64,000 nt of DNA from the NCBI GenBank assembly GCA_013400975.1, contig WBMZ01003230.1:283660-347659 (forward strand), written 5' to 3'. This DNA comes from Atrichornis clamosus (taxonomy: Eukaryota; Chordata; Aves; Passeriformes; Menuridae). Of this stretch, positions 39,240 to 52,375 are shown piece by piece (within the stretch, counting starts at the first letter, position 1; each line of letters opens with the position of its first letter). Below the pieces are notes generated by a model. It was not told the origin of the DNA, searched no databases, and was given only the letters and a program-made list of their open reading frames with translations. The position numbers were made by a program, and so were the translations under genes.

Positions 39240-42200
39240 TCTCCTTCCTCCACCACCCCAGCTGTCTCATACTATTTCTCAGAGTGTGAGGAAGTGCTGC
39301 TGATGGTGGCATTCCTCTGCCTACAGTGGGCATGAAGGGCAGTGAGAAAGGTACTGCAGGTGCCAGTGACCACTGGAGTCACCTCTCTTCTGTAGATACA
39401 CCTGCTGGTCAAGCCAGTTGAGCCACTGCAGGTGGAAGGGGACAGCTTTCTAATCTCCTAAGCATCCATTGTCTCTAACACCCAATTTAAAAGATTTCTT
39501 TTGAGCCTGAGAGCTGAGTTGTACCAGAGAGCTTGTTTTAAAAACTTTAAGAGAGGAACCATTACTTTCCCTAAGTCCTCGAGGCTATAGATGCACTAGA
39601 AGTCAGCTCCCAGAAAGCGTGTACAATGGCTTGATATAGAAACCCAACTCATTTCTGCTCCACCATTTTCATTCACATGCTGCCTTCTTGTCCATTCATC
39701 AATGCAATTCTTGCTTTTTTGCAGTCTGAGGTTGCATACCTAATTCCCATTTTCTTCAGGATTTCTACTGACATACTCTTCCATCCCTTTTCTCTCTGTT
39801 TTCTCCTGGTGCCTACTCTAGCCTAATCTGAATGGCCCCAGGCAGGCAAACAAATCTCACTCGCCTCTTTGCTCAGACACTTCACCAGGCTCCAGGCCAG
39901 GATAGGTGTGATACATTCTGGTGCTTCCCTTTTTTGTGAAAGACCCTTGATGCTCATATAAAAACTTCTCAGTTTAGACCCACTTGACCACACAAGCCTT
40001 GGTCTTAGTCATGACCACAGGGAGCCTTCTCCTTGCCTGTGCAGGACTTCTACAGATGACAAGAAATGGGTGAATTTAGCAACTCTTGAGCAAAGGTTTA
40101 GATACCTATGTTGGCAGTGGGATGAATTTTGGGCAGAATATGGTCACATTTATACATTTTATATGTACCTAGATATCAACTGGTGCATTTAGATGTGCGG
40201 TTAGTGTTAAGGCAAGAGAGAAGTGCAAGATTTAGCTTGATAAAGCTCCCTTCATAATTTTTTCCTTCTGTGTTTGCATGGATAAATTGGAATTTATGCA
40301 GTGCTCTGTCTTACAACTGGTGGTTTCCAAGGCCAAGTACGGGGCAGTGATTGGATCTGGTCCCCACAGAGTATGTGGGGTCTTTAAACTGCAGGGCTTT
40401 GGGTTAAATGGTGTGCAGCTCACCCAGATACAGAGAAAACACAGCAGTACTACACAGAAGTAAGAGTGCTATAAAAGCCTCCTCTCCACTGCAAAGTTGG
40501 CATTTACAGTATACAAAATGTAGTAAGATATTAAGAATAAATAAGTGACGATCATTATTTTTCTTATAGATTGATCTAAAATTCTATATAATTTGCTTAT
40601 TTGTAACCACTATTTTTTTTTCTAATCACTATGTAAAAATGAACAGTCTGTTTTTCTGTGGTTGTATTCAGTTTCACTTTGCAATTTGGATAAGTAACAC
40701 TAGTTTTCTAGTAATGTGTTTTAAGAAAATTTTAAGCAAATTTAGGGGAAGTTGCCTCAAAGACAGAAATTATCAAACAGAAATCTTGCAAATTTAAAGA
40801 TTAAACACTTAAGAGCAGTACAGTATAGCATTCCTACCTTTGGCTAATCTTGTGAGATCATATTAAACCCATTTTCTCTCCTGTGTTGCTCTTGAAAGGT
40901 CATCCCCAGACGTCAGGAAAAATGGACCAACTCAGAGACACTCCGGGTGAAAGTTTACAGAAGGATGTGTTAAGAGGTGTCAAACCCCAAAAAGTAAATA
41001 GAAAAAGCAGTTTGCTATCCTTCTGTCTGCAGCACAGAAAAAATTTTCTTCTGCGTAACTGCTACTGTTTCGTAAAATGGAAAGAAGAAGGTGACCTGTA
41101 GCTAATTATTTGCATCTGATTTTAAACTATTTTATTTTCTCCAGTGTACATTCTACTTTGCTTCCTATATCTTGCCTTTCACTGTGGCATCTGAGTACAT
41201 TTGTTAAGCCATTTAAATAAATAAATAACAAAAAACCCACAAAGCCCTGCGGATTCAGAGAGAAATTGCTTTTCATGGAACACTTGTTTATACAATGATG
41301 TGGAGTTTTGCTGCATAGTTGTGGGTGGTTTGGATACTAGTTCTAGTGAACTGCCTAGGAAAATCTGTGTATGGATAAACCATGTAGACTTCTGCTGTGG
41401 TAAGTATTTAGATACTTAAATACCACTAAGTAATATGTGAAGCTTCTGTATCCCTCAATGGCCCCAGGTGAGCTTGCTGCTGTAGTGTATGTTGCTCGTA
41501 ACTCTTGGTTTACTCTGTTTCACTGAGAACAGTCATGCAGTTTTTCATGTACATAAGAACTACAGAGAAATAGCAGAAGGCTGGAGAATTGAAGAATGAT
41601 AAGAAAGGAGGAAAATGAAAAAGCAGAATATCTAAAGATTAATGAGAAAAGAAGGGTGCAACAAAACAAGGTGTTTGCTACAGCCTGTCCCTCTGACTGC
41701 TGTAGCTTCGAGGAGGTTATCTGCATCTGCAGAGAGGTCATTGTACCACTCATCCCATGTGGAATCTTTTATTTGATTTTGAAACTTAGAAGAAGCCCAG
41801 AGTTGTTGAGAAAATAAGTGGCAGAGATAAAAATGGATTGGAGAATATTCTTTCCCTCAACTTCAGGTTAAATAAAGATGAGATTGCTACTACAGGCTTT
41901 AAAGACTATAGGAATTTACTCCATCATGTGTTCTTTCCATGTTCAGAACTCAGCCAACCCCTCCAGACCCTATACCTCACCTAAGAGACCACATTGAAGG
42001 GTCTATTGCCAAAGACTTGAGTTTCAGTTATTAACTGCAAGTCTTTACCACTTCACAGCACTGAACCTCAAGGTTAATTTCCCTCTCTCCTTTTCATTTA
42101 AGTTAGGAAAAAAAATAACTTTTGATAATTTTCCACAGTCAGACACAATAAAATGTTCCTAGTGACACATTGAAGAGAATTTTTAAGTAGAGTTATGGAT

Positions 42201-44639
42201 AGCTGTAATGTAAAGGTTTGTGTAAATACACCTAAAATTTCTGTAAGAACAGCCTTTTATTTCCCTCTGCTCTTTTATCAGAGCCAAAGAAAGCCCATGA
42301 ACTCCTGTACTACAGGAGGCAACTCCTTTTGCTCCCCCTAGGAATGAGGTGTGCAGTGAGGGAGCAGGTCCTGGTGTTGGGCTTGGCAGGGCGGCAGCTT
42401 AGGATTTTGTTGTTGCAATCCAACCTAACTCAACAGTATTTCTTTGGAAATACTTGTTTTGGTATAAAGCACATTTTGGTAGATTTTTGAGGAGAGGAAG
42501 GATTTTGGTGACCTTTTCCACAGCACTGCGTCTACAATTTGCTAAGTGCCTCCTTCCTTCAGACCATAACCAGAGCCAGAGCACAGCACATCTAGAAAGA
42601 CCTCGTTTCATGTCGAGATTCCTCATGATGAAGAATAAATAAGACCTCTATGTAAGTTGTTTTCTGTGTTTAACTAGCATTTTTCTCCTCCCAAAAATGT
42701 ACACATCTCCTTTGGAGACAGGTTATAATGTATGCATTTGTCCTTCCAGAGCAGTGTAGATTATTTGGGAAGAAATCTTTTTACCCCAAAGTACCACCAT
42801 ATTAAAAGCACTTTTCTCACTCAGTTTTTATTTAAGAGACCTCAGAATATGTCAATGGCAAGTTTCCCAACAGAGGATGCTGTCAGTCTATAATTTTTAC
42901 TTTATGGACCCATTAACAAAACCTGACAGCTAAATTATAGGTTCCACCTCTGGTCACCACAATAGTATTTTTGAGTGGACATGAATGACTCCAGGAATTT
43001 TATTTGTAGATCCAGATGATCTCCTTGGCTTTAAGTACATTTGAAATGAATACACACAGTAAACAGAAATGACTGCTTTTTAGACATGCATCCAAAAAAT
43101 TGAGAGTCTGTGCAGCCACAGCAGTATTTCAAAGAACAATGTCCCAACATGAAAAACATATTTTGTGAATCAACACTGTTTGCTCTTAATTCACGCAAAT
43201 CCACAGAGCTATCCAGTTTACAGTGACTGGTGGTCTGGCCTCTTTTGCTATCTGTCCTTCATCAAGTTTCTTAGAAGCATTGGAAATATATATAAACCAG
43301 ACAGGAACTTTTATTAGCTTAAAGCAAGACAGCCAGGAATTGTTGCAGCCATAAACAAAATATCTGAGTGCCTGGAGCAGAACAAGGAAGGACAAAACAG
43401 CTGAGATTGTTGAGAAGAGACAAGGGGGAAACTGCACTGGTGCTGCTTCATCAAGAATTCATCCTGTATCTGAAATGCAAAGGGGAGTGTCCCTGCCTTC
43501 ACTCAGGTAGATATATAGGTTAAGTTCATTGGAATACATGGAAAATTCCATTTTGTATGAGAATAATGCACTCAATATCAGATACAGCCTATGTGTCTGT
43601 GTATCAGTGTCAATGCAGATCCTTAAATGATTACATAGACACCCTAAATAAAACTGCTTTCAGAAATAGAGAGTAGCACTGCCTTTAGTTGATTTTTGAG
43701 GTGACATACAGAGCTCAGTATTTTTTATAAACAACATTGCTAGAATATAAATTAAAAATACATATTTGCTTATAATGTTTAGAAAGTTTTAACATGTTTA
43801 TTTTTCTTCTTAGTGTGGAACCATACTGATTCAGAGTACAGTATTGTTACTCCGGCAAAGTACTGTACAGAAAGCTGCAACCTTTTATGTACAGTGAGAT
43901 TTGTGTTTTGTTAATCAGCTCGACACATCTCTCCTCTAATGTTACACTGCAGTGTTTCTGTATAAGGCTGTGGGATTTGTTTTCAGTCTATCTTCACTAC
44001 ACTGGAAATTTGTCAAGTTATTTGGTGCAGACACTGGGTGATCTAAACTAGGTATAATCATTTGAAGAACACTCCTCTTTCTCTGTTTAATTGACGACCT
44101 CGAACTTCAAAACAGTAATTGCATGAGTTGCAAAGAGATTATTCATCTTTTAACTTGGCCCAAAATAGTTTACTGAGTTCCATTTTCTTAAGTAATCTTC
44201 TCTATTGCAGAAAAAAACCTCTATTTTTTGATAACAAAAGACATTACTTGAGTCCCCTGCAATCTTTTTTCCTCATGAATTAACTTCTCCAAAGTACTTA
44301 AGAACCCTCTTTGGTCTGACAACATTGCTTTACAAGAGGTTATCTGTGGCGGGATTACTCTCAATTTCCAGCAGTAGAACTGAGTTCAGCAGCCAAACCC
44401 AGTGGAGTGTTTCACCACCAGTAAACTTGGATGTGGGCTTGCCATTGGCCCTGGGTGTGGTCCTGCCAGTTCTGCAGACTGTACGCTGCTGAAGACTAGT
44501 GATATGCACTGTTCAGAACATGGCTTATCTTTAAAATATAAACCATTTTGTGGCATATTATGAAGAAGAACCAAGTTCGAGGGGCATCTCGGGAATTCTC
44601 TGGATCATATGGTTTAGTTTTAAGTTGTCCCCTGAGAAA
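39240..44639. other. AT-rich DNA, nothing recognised
   Basis: No gene could be supported. Frames at 40232-40463, 41520-41817, 42399-42642 and 43186-43502 occur as overlapping opposite-strand or out-of-register sets and lack domains. The plus frame at 40883-41101 lies in sequence with no clear donor. A short (AAAT)n-like run lies near 41213-41227. Confidence 0.5.
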
Positions 44640-44706
44640 CAGGGACTTGAATTTAATAATCCTTATGGGTCTCTTCCAGCATGAAATATTCTGTGATATT
44701 CTGTGG
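44640..44706 (+). mobile_element. CR1 LINE fragment, 3' end
   Basis: About 65 bases match the end of bird CR1 elements: GGGACTTGAATTTAATAATC, then CCTTATGGGTCTCTTCCAGC, then ATATTCTGTG repeated at the very end. The 3' terminus is near 44706. Related sequence may extend further left but is too diverged to delimit. It is 5'-truncated and non-coding. Confidence 0.8.
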
Positions 44707-47700
44707 ATTCCAAGAGAAAATTGAAGGCTGTTTTTGAGAGGCTTAATGCTGGCAACGAATGGCACATCAAAACAATTCTATTATAAATTATGCAATATTC
44801 CTATATAATAAAACCAGAAAAATAATTATTTCCACTAACTTCAGTACGCCCCTGAGCATAACATTTTGTCTGGTAAGTATTCATGCTTTATCTTCTGTCT
44901 TACATAAGAAGAAAAAAAAGTCCTCTCCTAACATTAGCCAGCACACGGACTATTTTCTTTATATTTAAACTGAGAAAAGAATGACTACTCTGTCTGTACT
45001 TTTATGAGTAACATCAGTAAATACTAGTGTTTCTGGAGGTGGTTTCCTTCACGGAGTTCTACAACACAGAACAGTATTTTAATTATTCAGACTGAAAATT
45101 GGTTAGTTATTCCACTGTTTTTATTTTAAAATGGGCTGATTGGGATGTTTCTTGCAGGGTCTCATTTCTTACGCCCCACAGGGAAGATGCTGCTCTTTGG
45201 TATGGGTGAAAGAGTCAGTTCTTTAGAGCTGCTACTGTCTGAAACACTGTCCTGGATTCTCCTACAGCAAATTACAGCTGTGTGGAACTTGACCCAGTTA
45301 ACATCCAATTTGCCTCTAGATAATACAATATTTCCAGACAGATTCGCTTTCCTTCCTGCAACTTCGGCAAAGCTCTTTCACACAAGGCACAACACACAAG
45401 AATAACCCTTAATCTACTTCCATAACTTTACCTTTTCAAATTCTCTCAAACTTTGCTTTACATGAATTTGAAGACCTTGAAGGTAAGATACTTTCATATT
45501 AAGTAAAAGTCTACAGCATTTGCTGTGGAATACTGACTGAACACATTTCCATGGAAAAGGATAATCCAGTAGCACATTATTCCACATTATACTGTTCTTT
45601 CTACCTTCTCCTTTGCTTTCCAGTAAGAAGAAACCAAAGTTTTTATAGATAGACAGTAGAAATAATCAATGTTTTTGAAGTTGGACAGGACTGTGGTTGA
45701 TTATTTTTTCTATTTTTTTATATAGCTTCTCAATATTCTATAAGCATCTATCTCCAAGTGGAGGCAGAGTACATAAAGAAAAAGTTCTTTTTAGGCCTCA
45801 GGGCAAACCCAAAGCATTCAGGTTGGATTTGGCTTTGTATTCATCCTCTAAAGCTCAGTGCATACTTAAATCTCCCAAAGACACCAAGGTTTTCTGTTGG
45901 TTTTTTTTTCTTTATTTTCCTTGGCAACTAAAACACATTTTACATAACCACATTATGTGCTTCACAGTAATATATGAGATTTCATAAATGGTATAAATGG
46001 CCTCATACAAATTCAAAACAGCACAAGAGTCAATAAACTTCTATTGCAAAAACTCCAGACCACAGCAGGGAAATATCTGACTTTCCAAAGTGGTTCATTT
46101 TTCCCTTTCAAGAAAAAAAAGAAAAATAGAAAAAAGCCCTTTTCTCTAACTCCCCTAAAACAGTGAAATTTGGATATAGACAATTTATTCACTGAATGCT
46201 TTTCCTAGTTTTTCTTTTTTAATATCTTCATCAAATTATTTCATCCCCTCATTTAGCACTGTTATACACATACACATATCCACATAGATCTGAAATTGGT
46301 TTTATAGGGCAACAGATAAGCTATAAAGCATATAATTTAGGAGGGGATATAAGCTTTGGCTGTACTGGTATGCAAGTAATTTATGGGGAAATATTCAAGC
46401 CTAATTAACGTAATTCAAGTGGTGCCGAAAGAAAACCTTTGTCCCATGATCATATTTATTACAGGTATATATTACTGAGTTCTTTCTGGATTTTCTTCAT
46501 GTTTGTATTTGATGACTGAATTGCCAATAAAGTGTTTTTTGGTCTGTTTATTACAACTTCTGTTTAAAAAACTTAAAAATATAAATTAAATTGAAAACTT
46601 TTACTGCTTTGTTTTTCTAATTTTTTCATAACACTCATCAATAAGCTGGTTCATTTGAGATGTGTTCTCTTTTTGTGTTCATCTTGGCTCTCATGCTATT
46701 CACAGCATTCCAAGACACATTCCAAGAAAAGGGCTCCTAAATATGAGATTTTTATCTTACTGACTCACTTCAGAACTCTACATAAAAACATGTGACATTT
46801 TGTGGCCAGAGCCCATGCCTAAATTCTTATTAGCCTCAACAAGTGTTGGATCGTGGTCTTCAGGTCCTTGGTTTTAGACTTCATAAAGTAGTCTGAAGTC
46901 AAACTGTAATTTAATTTGATTGAGCCATTCCAAAAATGATATGCCCCACATTCTTTCTTTTCTTCCAGATCCTCTGTGCATGTAATTTGATAATTTGTTT
47001 CTTTCTAAATAAATATTTTAAATAGGAATAATTTTTTTTAACAAAATCATTTTGAGAAGTTACTTATTTACCATTTTTCATTTGAAAGGAAATTAAAGTA
47101 CACACTTGTAAGCAATACTCTCAATCAATGTTGTACAGAAAAAAGAAAGGGATGGAAGTTACTTACATCAGTTTCTGACTTTCAGATCGGTTGAAAACAT
47201 ATGAAAATTCTTTGACAAATATTATTTATCTGTGAATCTCTCAGGCTTAAATAAAGGACAGGCAAATGAAATGTATGCAACTATCTGCCTTACCGCATCC
47301 AAGTAGCAGAAGGGTTGTAAGAGCCCCAGGACTTCAGTCATATTTTCTAATCTTAAAACAGAGCTGTTAAGTGAGGGATAAAAAAGACATTTCTTTGTCT
47401 GGAAACAATAAATGTATCAAATGCTGTCCATTGTTTTAATTTTCTCAAAAGGCTGCCCCAAATTCCACCTAGGCCTCTACATTTCAAACACACCGTCTTT
47501 ATTTTATGAAGCAGATGGAAAAAAATATTTGATCATGAGTTTACCAAAAAGAAGCTGCAGATGCAGGTGAACACTGTAAATTGAACAAAACAATAAGTAA
47601 ATTCATCAGATTCTTGGGAGTTTCTGTTTGTTGCTGGCACTACTTTTAGCTTTGTCTGTAGTCACTTGCTCATTCCCTCTTTGTTAATCTCCAACTTGCT

Positions 47701-50454
47701 GAGCTTTGTCACAGTGGATGTATGGCTTTGTCACACGTGCCTTTGCTAACATCTGAAGAGACACTGACATTTCCTTTACCAGAATGAGATGAAGAAAATT
47801 CAAACCTTAGCATTTTTATAGACCAATCTGCCTTTTGAATAGGTTAGTAAAGAAGGAAATTTGTCTATGCACTTGGAAGAAATGGAAGGAGAGAGATAAT
47901 ATGTAATCATGACATTCAAACAAATTCCAGCAATGTAATTCCTTTTAGAAACTCTTTACCACAGGTCCCAATTGTGCTGAACTGGACAGAGAGAAAATTC
48001 TTTGTGAAATTGTTTTCCTTTCACTGAAGAATTTAAATGTCTGCTGTAATGCTTCACATTTTACTGTTATACTAATTTTTGTTACAGCAGCAAAAATGTA
48101 GGCATTTTAAAGCAATTGTATTCCTGACATTTTATATATATTCATATCTGTATGTGTATGGATGTGTGTTCAATGCAGTCTTGAAATTCTGCTAAGACAC
48201 CAGCTATGGAATTGAATGCAATAATATACAGGCATGCCCGTTGAAGGCATCAAAGTTAATTCAGATCTACCATAAAATTTTGGCATAATAATGTCAATTA
48301 TATGATAATTTCTTAAAAAGGAAGTATCTATTTTTTAATTACCTCAAGATATTTGAATTTTCCACCTACAACCTGCAGTTTTCTGGACAAATATATTCAC
48401 CTTTCTTCAAACAAGCATTTAGATATTCCATGTGATGTGCTCTTTTCACATGATGTATTTTATGCAGTTAGGGAGTTTGCAGTTATTGATTTGCAAGCAC
48501 CACAGACGATTTTGCACCCTGTGCTCCTTCTTGCCCTGTTGCTGCTCTGCATATCTGCAACATGAGCACAGAATATTCTGCCAGGTATTCCCAGTCCTAC
48601 ACTCCTCTTCACTCTCAAGACAGAAAGAGAGATTTAATGAAAGGAGGTTGCCTAAAAGGGCTTGGAGGGGGTGTGGTCCTTTGACAATAATGAAAATATT
48701 GATCCTTTATGATCAATAACAGCAATGTCTTTTCCTGTGTATAACTTCAGCAAATTGTATCACAGTTTTATTTCTGGCACTCTGGTATTGCATTAGATTT
48801 GAAACCTAGTTTAATTAAAAGAGTGTTTCTTGGAAAAATGGATTGGACTTGCAAACATTTTTTTTTTTTAATGGAAATGGAAAGTAAGAGAAAACAGATT
48901 TACACATACATTTACACCACCTAAATTACAGACTAGGGTATTTCATATAGTTTTCAAATAACACTCTGCTGGCAATATTCTAATTCTCATCAGATACTTA
49001 TGTGGATGTTGGTTACCAGCATACTTTTTTATTTATTTTACAATACTATTTTTACGTTAAATATATTAAATTTAAGTCTCGTGGAAAACCAGGATGGAAG
49101 CTTTACAGTTAAAGGAAATAAGATGCATACAACAGACAATTTTATGATCTATGAGCATGTTCCTGCAAAACAAAGCATGTGAATAAATTCTGATGTTAAT
49201 TGGTTTATTCATATAATTAAAGTGACTTAGGTGGTTAGGCTTTGCAAGATTAGATTTGCAAGTGGTAATAGTCATTATAATAACTATGGAAGGCAGCTCA
49301 CCTGAGAAGTGAAACAATAAAAAGCAAAATGACTCAGTAATGGTGTAACTGCTGCTGGGTTACTTTAAACAAGGATATACTAAAGTGAATTCACAGGATT
49401 ACTTAAAGGAATATTGCATCACTTTGTTATAGGTTCAAGTCTTCATTTGTGCTAAAATGTTTCTTAGAAAAACTGAAAAAAGTGAGCAGATATGAGGCAT
49501 TTTCTATTAATTTTTGTACTGTAGAATGACCTTTACTTTTTTTTATATGATTGGCTTGCGGAGCCTATAATTTTTCCTATTATTTTTCAATATTAAATTC
49601 CGCCTATAGGTGGCACTAACTTCTTGCTATTTCCGATAATCCAGGAAAGAGCTTTTGACATATGCAAAATATTTCTTGACAGTTTGTGCACCATAACCCA
49701 GCAGTACAAGCATAAAATGACTGGTCTGTAATTTGCTTTAAAAACATAAAAAATAACTTCTTTTTTACTTTTTTTTTAAAGATTATAATGACTGTCGATT
49801 GAAAAGAGGATCAGCACGTCAGCTGTGGATTTGTAAAATATATTCTGAATGTCTTTCACACATTTAAATACTCAACCTTTTGAAAATAAGTGAAATGATC
49901 TTAGAAAGGGAATGAGCATGCTGTAAAGCCAAGTCTTGTACTGGCAGCGTGACTGCAATAATAGAAATAATTGCTCCAAATGCTTCCTTAAAAAAAATTA
50001 GTTTATATCTTCATATATCTCTTCTGTTTCTATATCTGCATTCATTAGTTGAAAAAAAGCAGTATGGTTTCTGTATTAGACAGTCTAGAAAGTGGTATTT
50101 AGATCTTACTTCAATATGGTTGTGCTGAAGTTAATGTATTTATGTAAGACTAAGTATTTATCTAAGCGTTAAGATATGGCTCTTATAAATTGTATGCAAT
50201 AAATAGCAAATAGCCTTTCACAGTTATGAAGCACTATGATAGTGTAATTGACATCATTAGCACACTGATTTCTGCTATTAATCCAAATTTAAGCCTGTTT
50301 AGTAGAATAAAGCACAGAACTCTCAAGTGGTCATCTTTGTATTGCAAGCACATTTATTGATTCAGAAGTAATCTGTCTTATTTTTAAATCATTAATAATG
50401 AAAAGGTGTTCTAATTATTTCTTGACATTTGAAAAAAATGCGTGCATGATTTGC
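44707..50454. other. AT-rich DNA, nothing recognised
   Basis: No supportable gene, RNA or mobile element. Frames such as 45145-45405, 45697-45987 and 48353-48719 (two registers of the same bases) show no domain or consistent exon signals. A CTCF-like 13-mer lies at 49603-49615. Confidence 0.5.
49603..49615 (+). promoter_or_regulatory. Candidate CTCF-type motif
   Basis: CCTATAGGTGGCA agrees with the vertebrate CTCF core (CCASYAGRKGGCR) at 11 of 13 positions, including the AG and GGC core. Motif matches of this quality occur by chance, and occupancy cannot be seen from sequence. Confidence 0.2.
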
Positions 50455-50995
50455 ATAGAATCACAGAATCACTGGTCATAGAATATTTTGGGTTGGAAGG
50501 GATCTTAAAGATCATCTGATTCCATCTTCCTGCCACGGGTAGGGACACCTTTCACTAGATCAGGTTGCTCAGAGCTCCATCCAGCCTGGCCTTCAATTTC
50601 CAGAGATGGAGCACTTGCAAATTCTCTGCAAAACCTGTTCCAGGGTCTCACCACCCTCACAGGAAAGAATTTCTTCCTAATATCTAATATAAAACTCCTC
50701 TCTTTTAGTTTAGAACCATTCTCCCTTGTCCTATCACTACAAACACTTGTGAAAACTTCCTCCTCTTTTGGGCCCCCTTTAGGTTCTATATGGTCTGCTG
50801 GAAGGTGCTATAAGGTCTTCCTGGAGCCTTTTCTTTTCCAGGCTGAACAGGCTCAACTCTCTCTGCCTGTCTTCATACAAAAGGTGCTCCATCCCTCTGA
50901 CCAATTTTGTGGCCTCCTCTGGACTCGCTCCAACAGGTCAATGTCTTCCCAGTGCTGGGGACCCCAGAGCTGGATAAAGCACTCCAGGTAGGGTC
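50455..50995 (-). mobile_element. CR1 LINE fragment, 3' end (minus strand)
   Basis: Read on the minus strand, this is a ~540-bp 3' piece of a CR1 element. Its 3' terminus is at 50455, where the plus strand shows ATAGAATCACAGAATCAC, the complement of the terminal ATTCTRTG units. The untranslated tail follows. Near the left edge of the element (about 50865-50965) the minus-strand translation still shows the CR1 ORF2 C-terminal words [15 protein letters not shown]. Stops and frame breaks make it non-coding. It is 5'-truncated where a second, opposite-strand CR1 piece begins. Confidence 0.9.
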
Positions 50996-50999
50996 TTTT

Positions 51000-51130
51000 C
51001 TCTGTGACAGGACCCGAGGGAATGACCTGAAGTAGTGTCAGGGGAGGCTCTCCAGTGAAGTGGTCACAGAACCAAGCCTGACGAAGTTCAAGAAGTGTTT
51101 GGACAATATCATCAGGCACGTGATGTGAGT
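51000..51130 (+). mobile_element. CR1 LINE fragment (plus strand) abutting an opposite CR1
   Basis: The segment carries CR1 words from the end of ORF2 and the start of the tail, such as GACAGGACCCGAGGGAATGA, AAGTAGTGTCAGGGGAGG, GTGGTCACAGAACCAAGCCT and GTTCAAGAAGTGTTTGGACA. It then reaches CATCAGGCACGTGATGTGA and stops matching near 51130, before the usual ATTCTRTG end. About 60 bases expected between GGGGAGG and CTCCAGTGAAGTGGTC appear deleted. The piece therefore lacks both ends. Confidence 0.75.
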
Positions 51131-51732
51131 TATTTGGAATACAGTCTCCAAACCCCAAACTCCAAACCACATGAAAGCCACATTGAAGTTTCAAATCCAG
51201 ATTTACACACGAAATTTGGAGGTCATATCTATCTCTTCTGCTTTTGGCTATGGTTTAAGAAACATGCTGTGGTAGAATTTCCGTTGAAAACTTATTGCTT
51301 ACCGCATAAGCTTTTTCAGAACTATTTCAATAAGACATTACACTATTTAAAGTTTCATTTTCAGCTCAGAAACTTCAATAATGCTATTTGCTTTAATATT
51401 CCAATAGGAAGAATTAAGTCAAATGAATAATTGCTAAGCATTAAAATAATTAAAATGATAGTGAGCCAGAGAACAAAGGGGAATAGAGCTGATTAGCAAA
51501 GAAAGTATCAGGATCGGGAAGTACCGGGCTGCCTCAAGAACCATTAAAATAAAAGAAAAAAGAACAAAACTACAGTAAACTTCTTTAGAATTTTACAGAA
51601 AATTAAAATGAACATAAAGAGATCCTTTATTTACTGAGGCAAAGAGAGAACAAGAAAAGAAATGGGACAGCTCAACAATGAAGGTGGAGGCAAGATTGAA
51701 AAGAACCTAATGCTGTACCCAGGAGTGGAGAA
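51131..51732. other. AT-rich spacer between CR1 fragments
   Basis: About 600 bases with no recognisable gene or repeat. The open frame covering 51095-51430 starts inside the CR1 piece and runs out into unique DNA, so it is a chance frame. Confidence 0.5.
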
Positions 51733-52375
51733 ATCACAGAATCACAGAATGGGTCAGGCTGGAACAGACACTGGGTCATCTGGTCCAAGCTCTGTGCTCA
51801 AGCAGGGTCATCCTAGAGCATATGGCACAGGATTGCATCCAGATGATTCTTGAATATCTCCAGTGAGGGAGACTCTCCAACCTCTCTGGGCAACCTGCTC
51901 CAGTGTTTGGTCACCTGCACAAGAAAGAAGTTCTTCCCCATGTTTCTTTCTGTGCATTATTTTCTGCTCATTGCCTCTTGTCCTATTGATTGGTACCACT
52001 GAGAAAAGCCTGGATCCATCCTCTGACATGCTCCCTTCAGATTCTTGTAGACATTGATGAGGTCCCCTCTAAGTCATCTCTTCTTGATGATGAACAGGCC
52101 CAATTTCCTCAGCCTTTCCTCATAAGAGAGATAGTTCAGTCTTCTCATTACCTCTGTAGTCCACGTCTCTCTTGTACTGAGGAGCCCAGACCTGGACACA
52201 GCTCTCCAGATGTGGCCCCACCTGGGCTGAGCAGAGGGGCAGGACCGCCTCCCTCGACCTGCTGGCAATGCTCTTCCCAATGTACCCCGGGATACCTTTG
52301 GCCCCCTTGGCCACTAGGACACACTGCTGGCTCACAGACATCTTGTTGTGCACCAGGACCTCGAGGTCCTTCTGT
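51733..52375 (-). mobile_element. CR1 LINE, ~640-bp 3' portion (minus strand)
   Basis: The best-preserved CR1 copy here. The 3' end is at 51733, where the plus strand reads ATCACAGAATCACAGAAT. Minus-strand translation recovers pieces of the CR1 ORF2 C-terminus in two registers: GSRLFSVVPINRTRGN (within 51808-52029) and LSYEERLRKLGLFIIKKR (within 52074-52280). These are the usual ending words of the bird CR1 reverse-transcriptase protein. They lie in different frames, so the element is dead. It is 5'-truncated near 52375. The plus-strand frame at 51990-52379 is simply the antisense of this element. Confidence 0.92.

Noticed and set aside
50853..51194. 113-codon minus-strand frame as a gene
   Set aside because: Its recognisable part is CR1 ORF2 C-terminal sequence running across the junction of two CR1 pieces.
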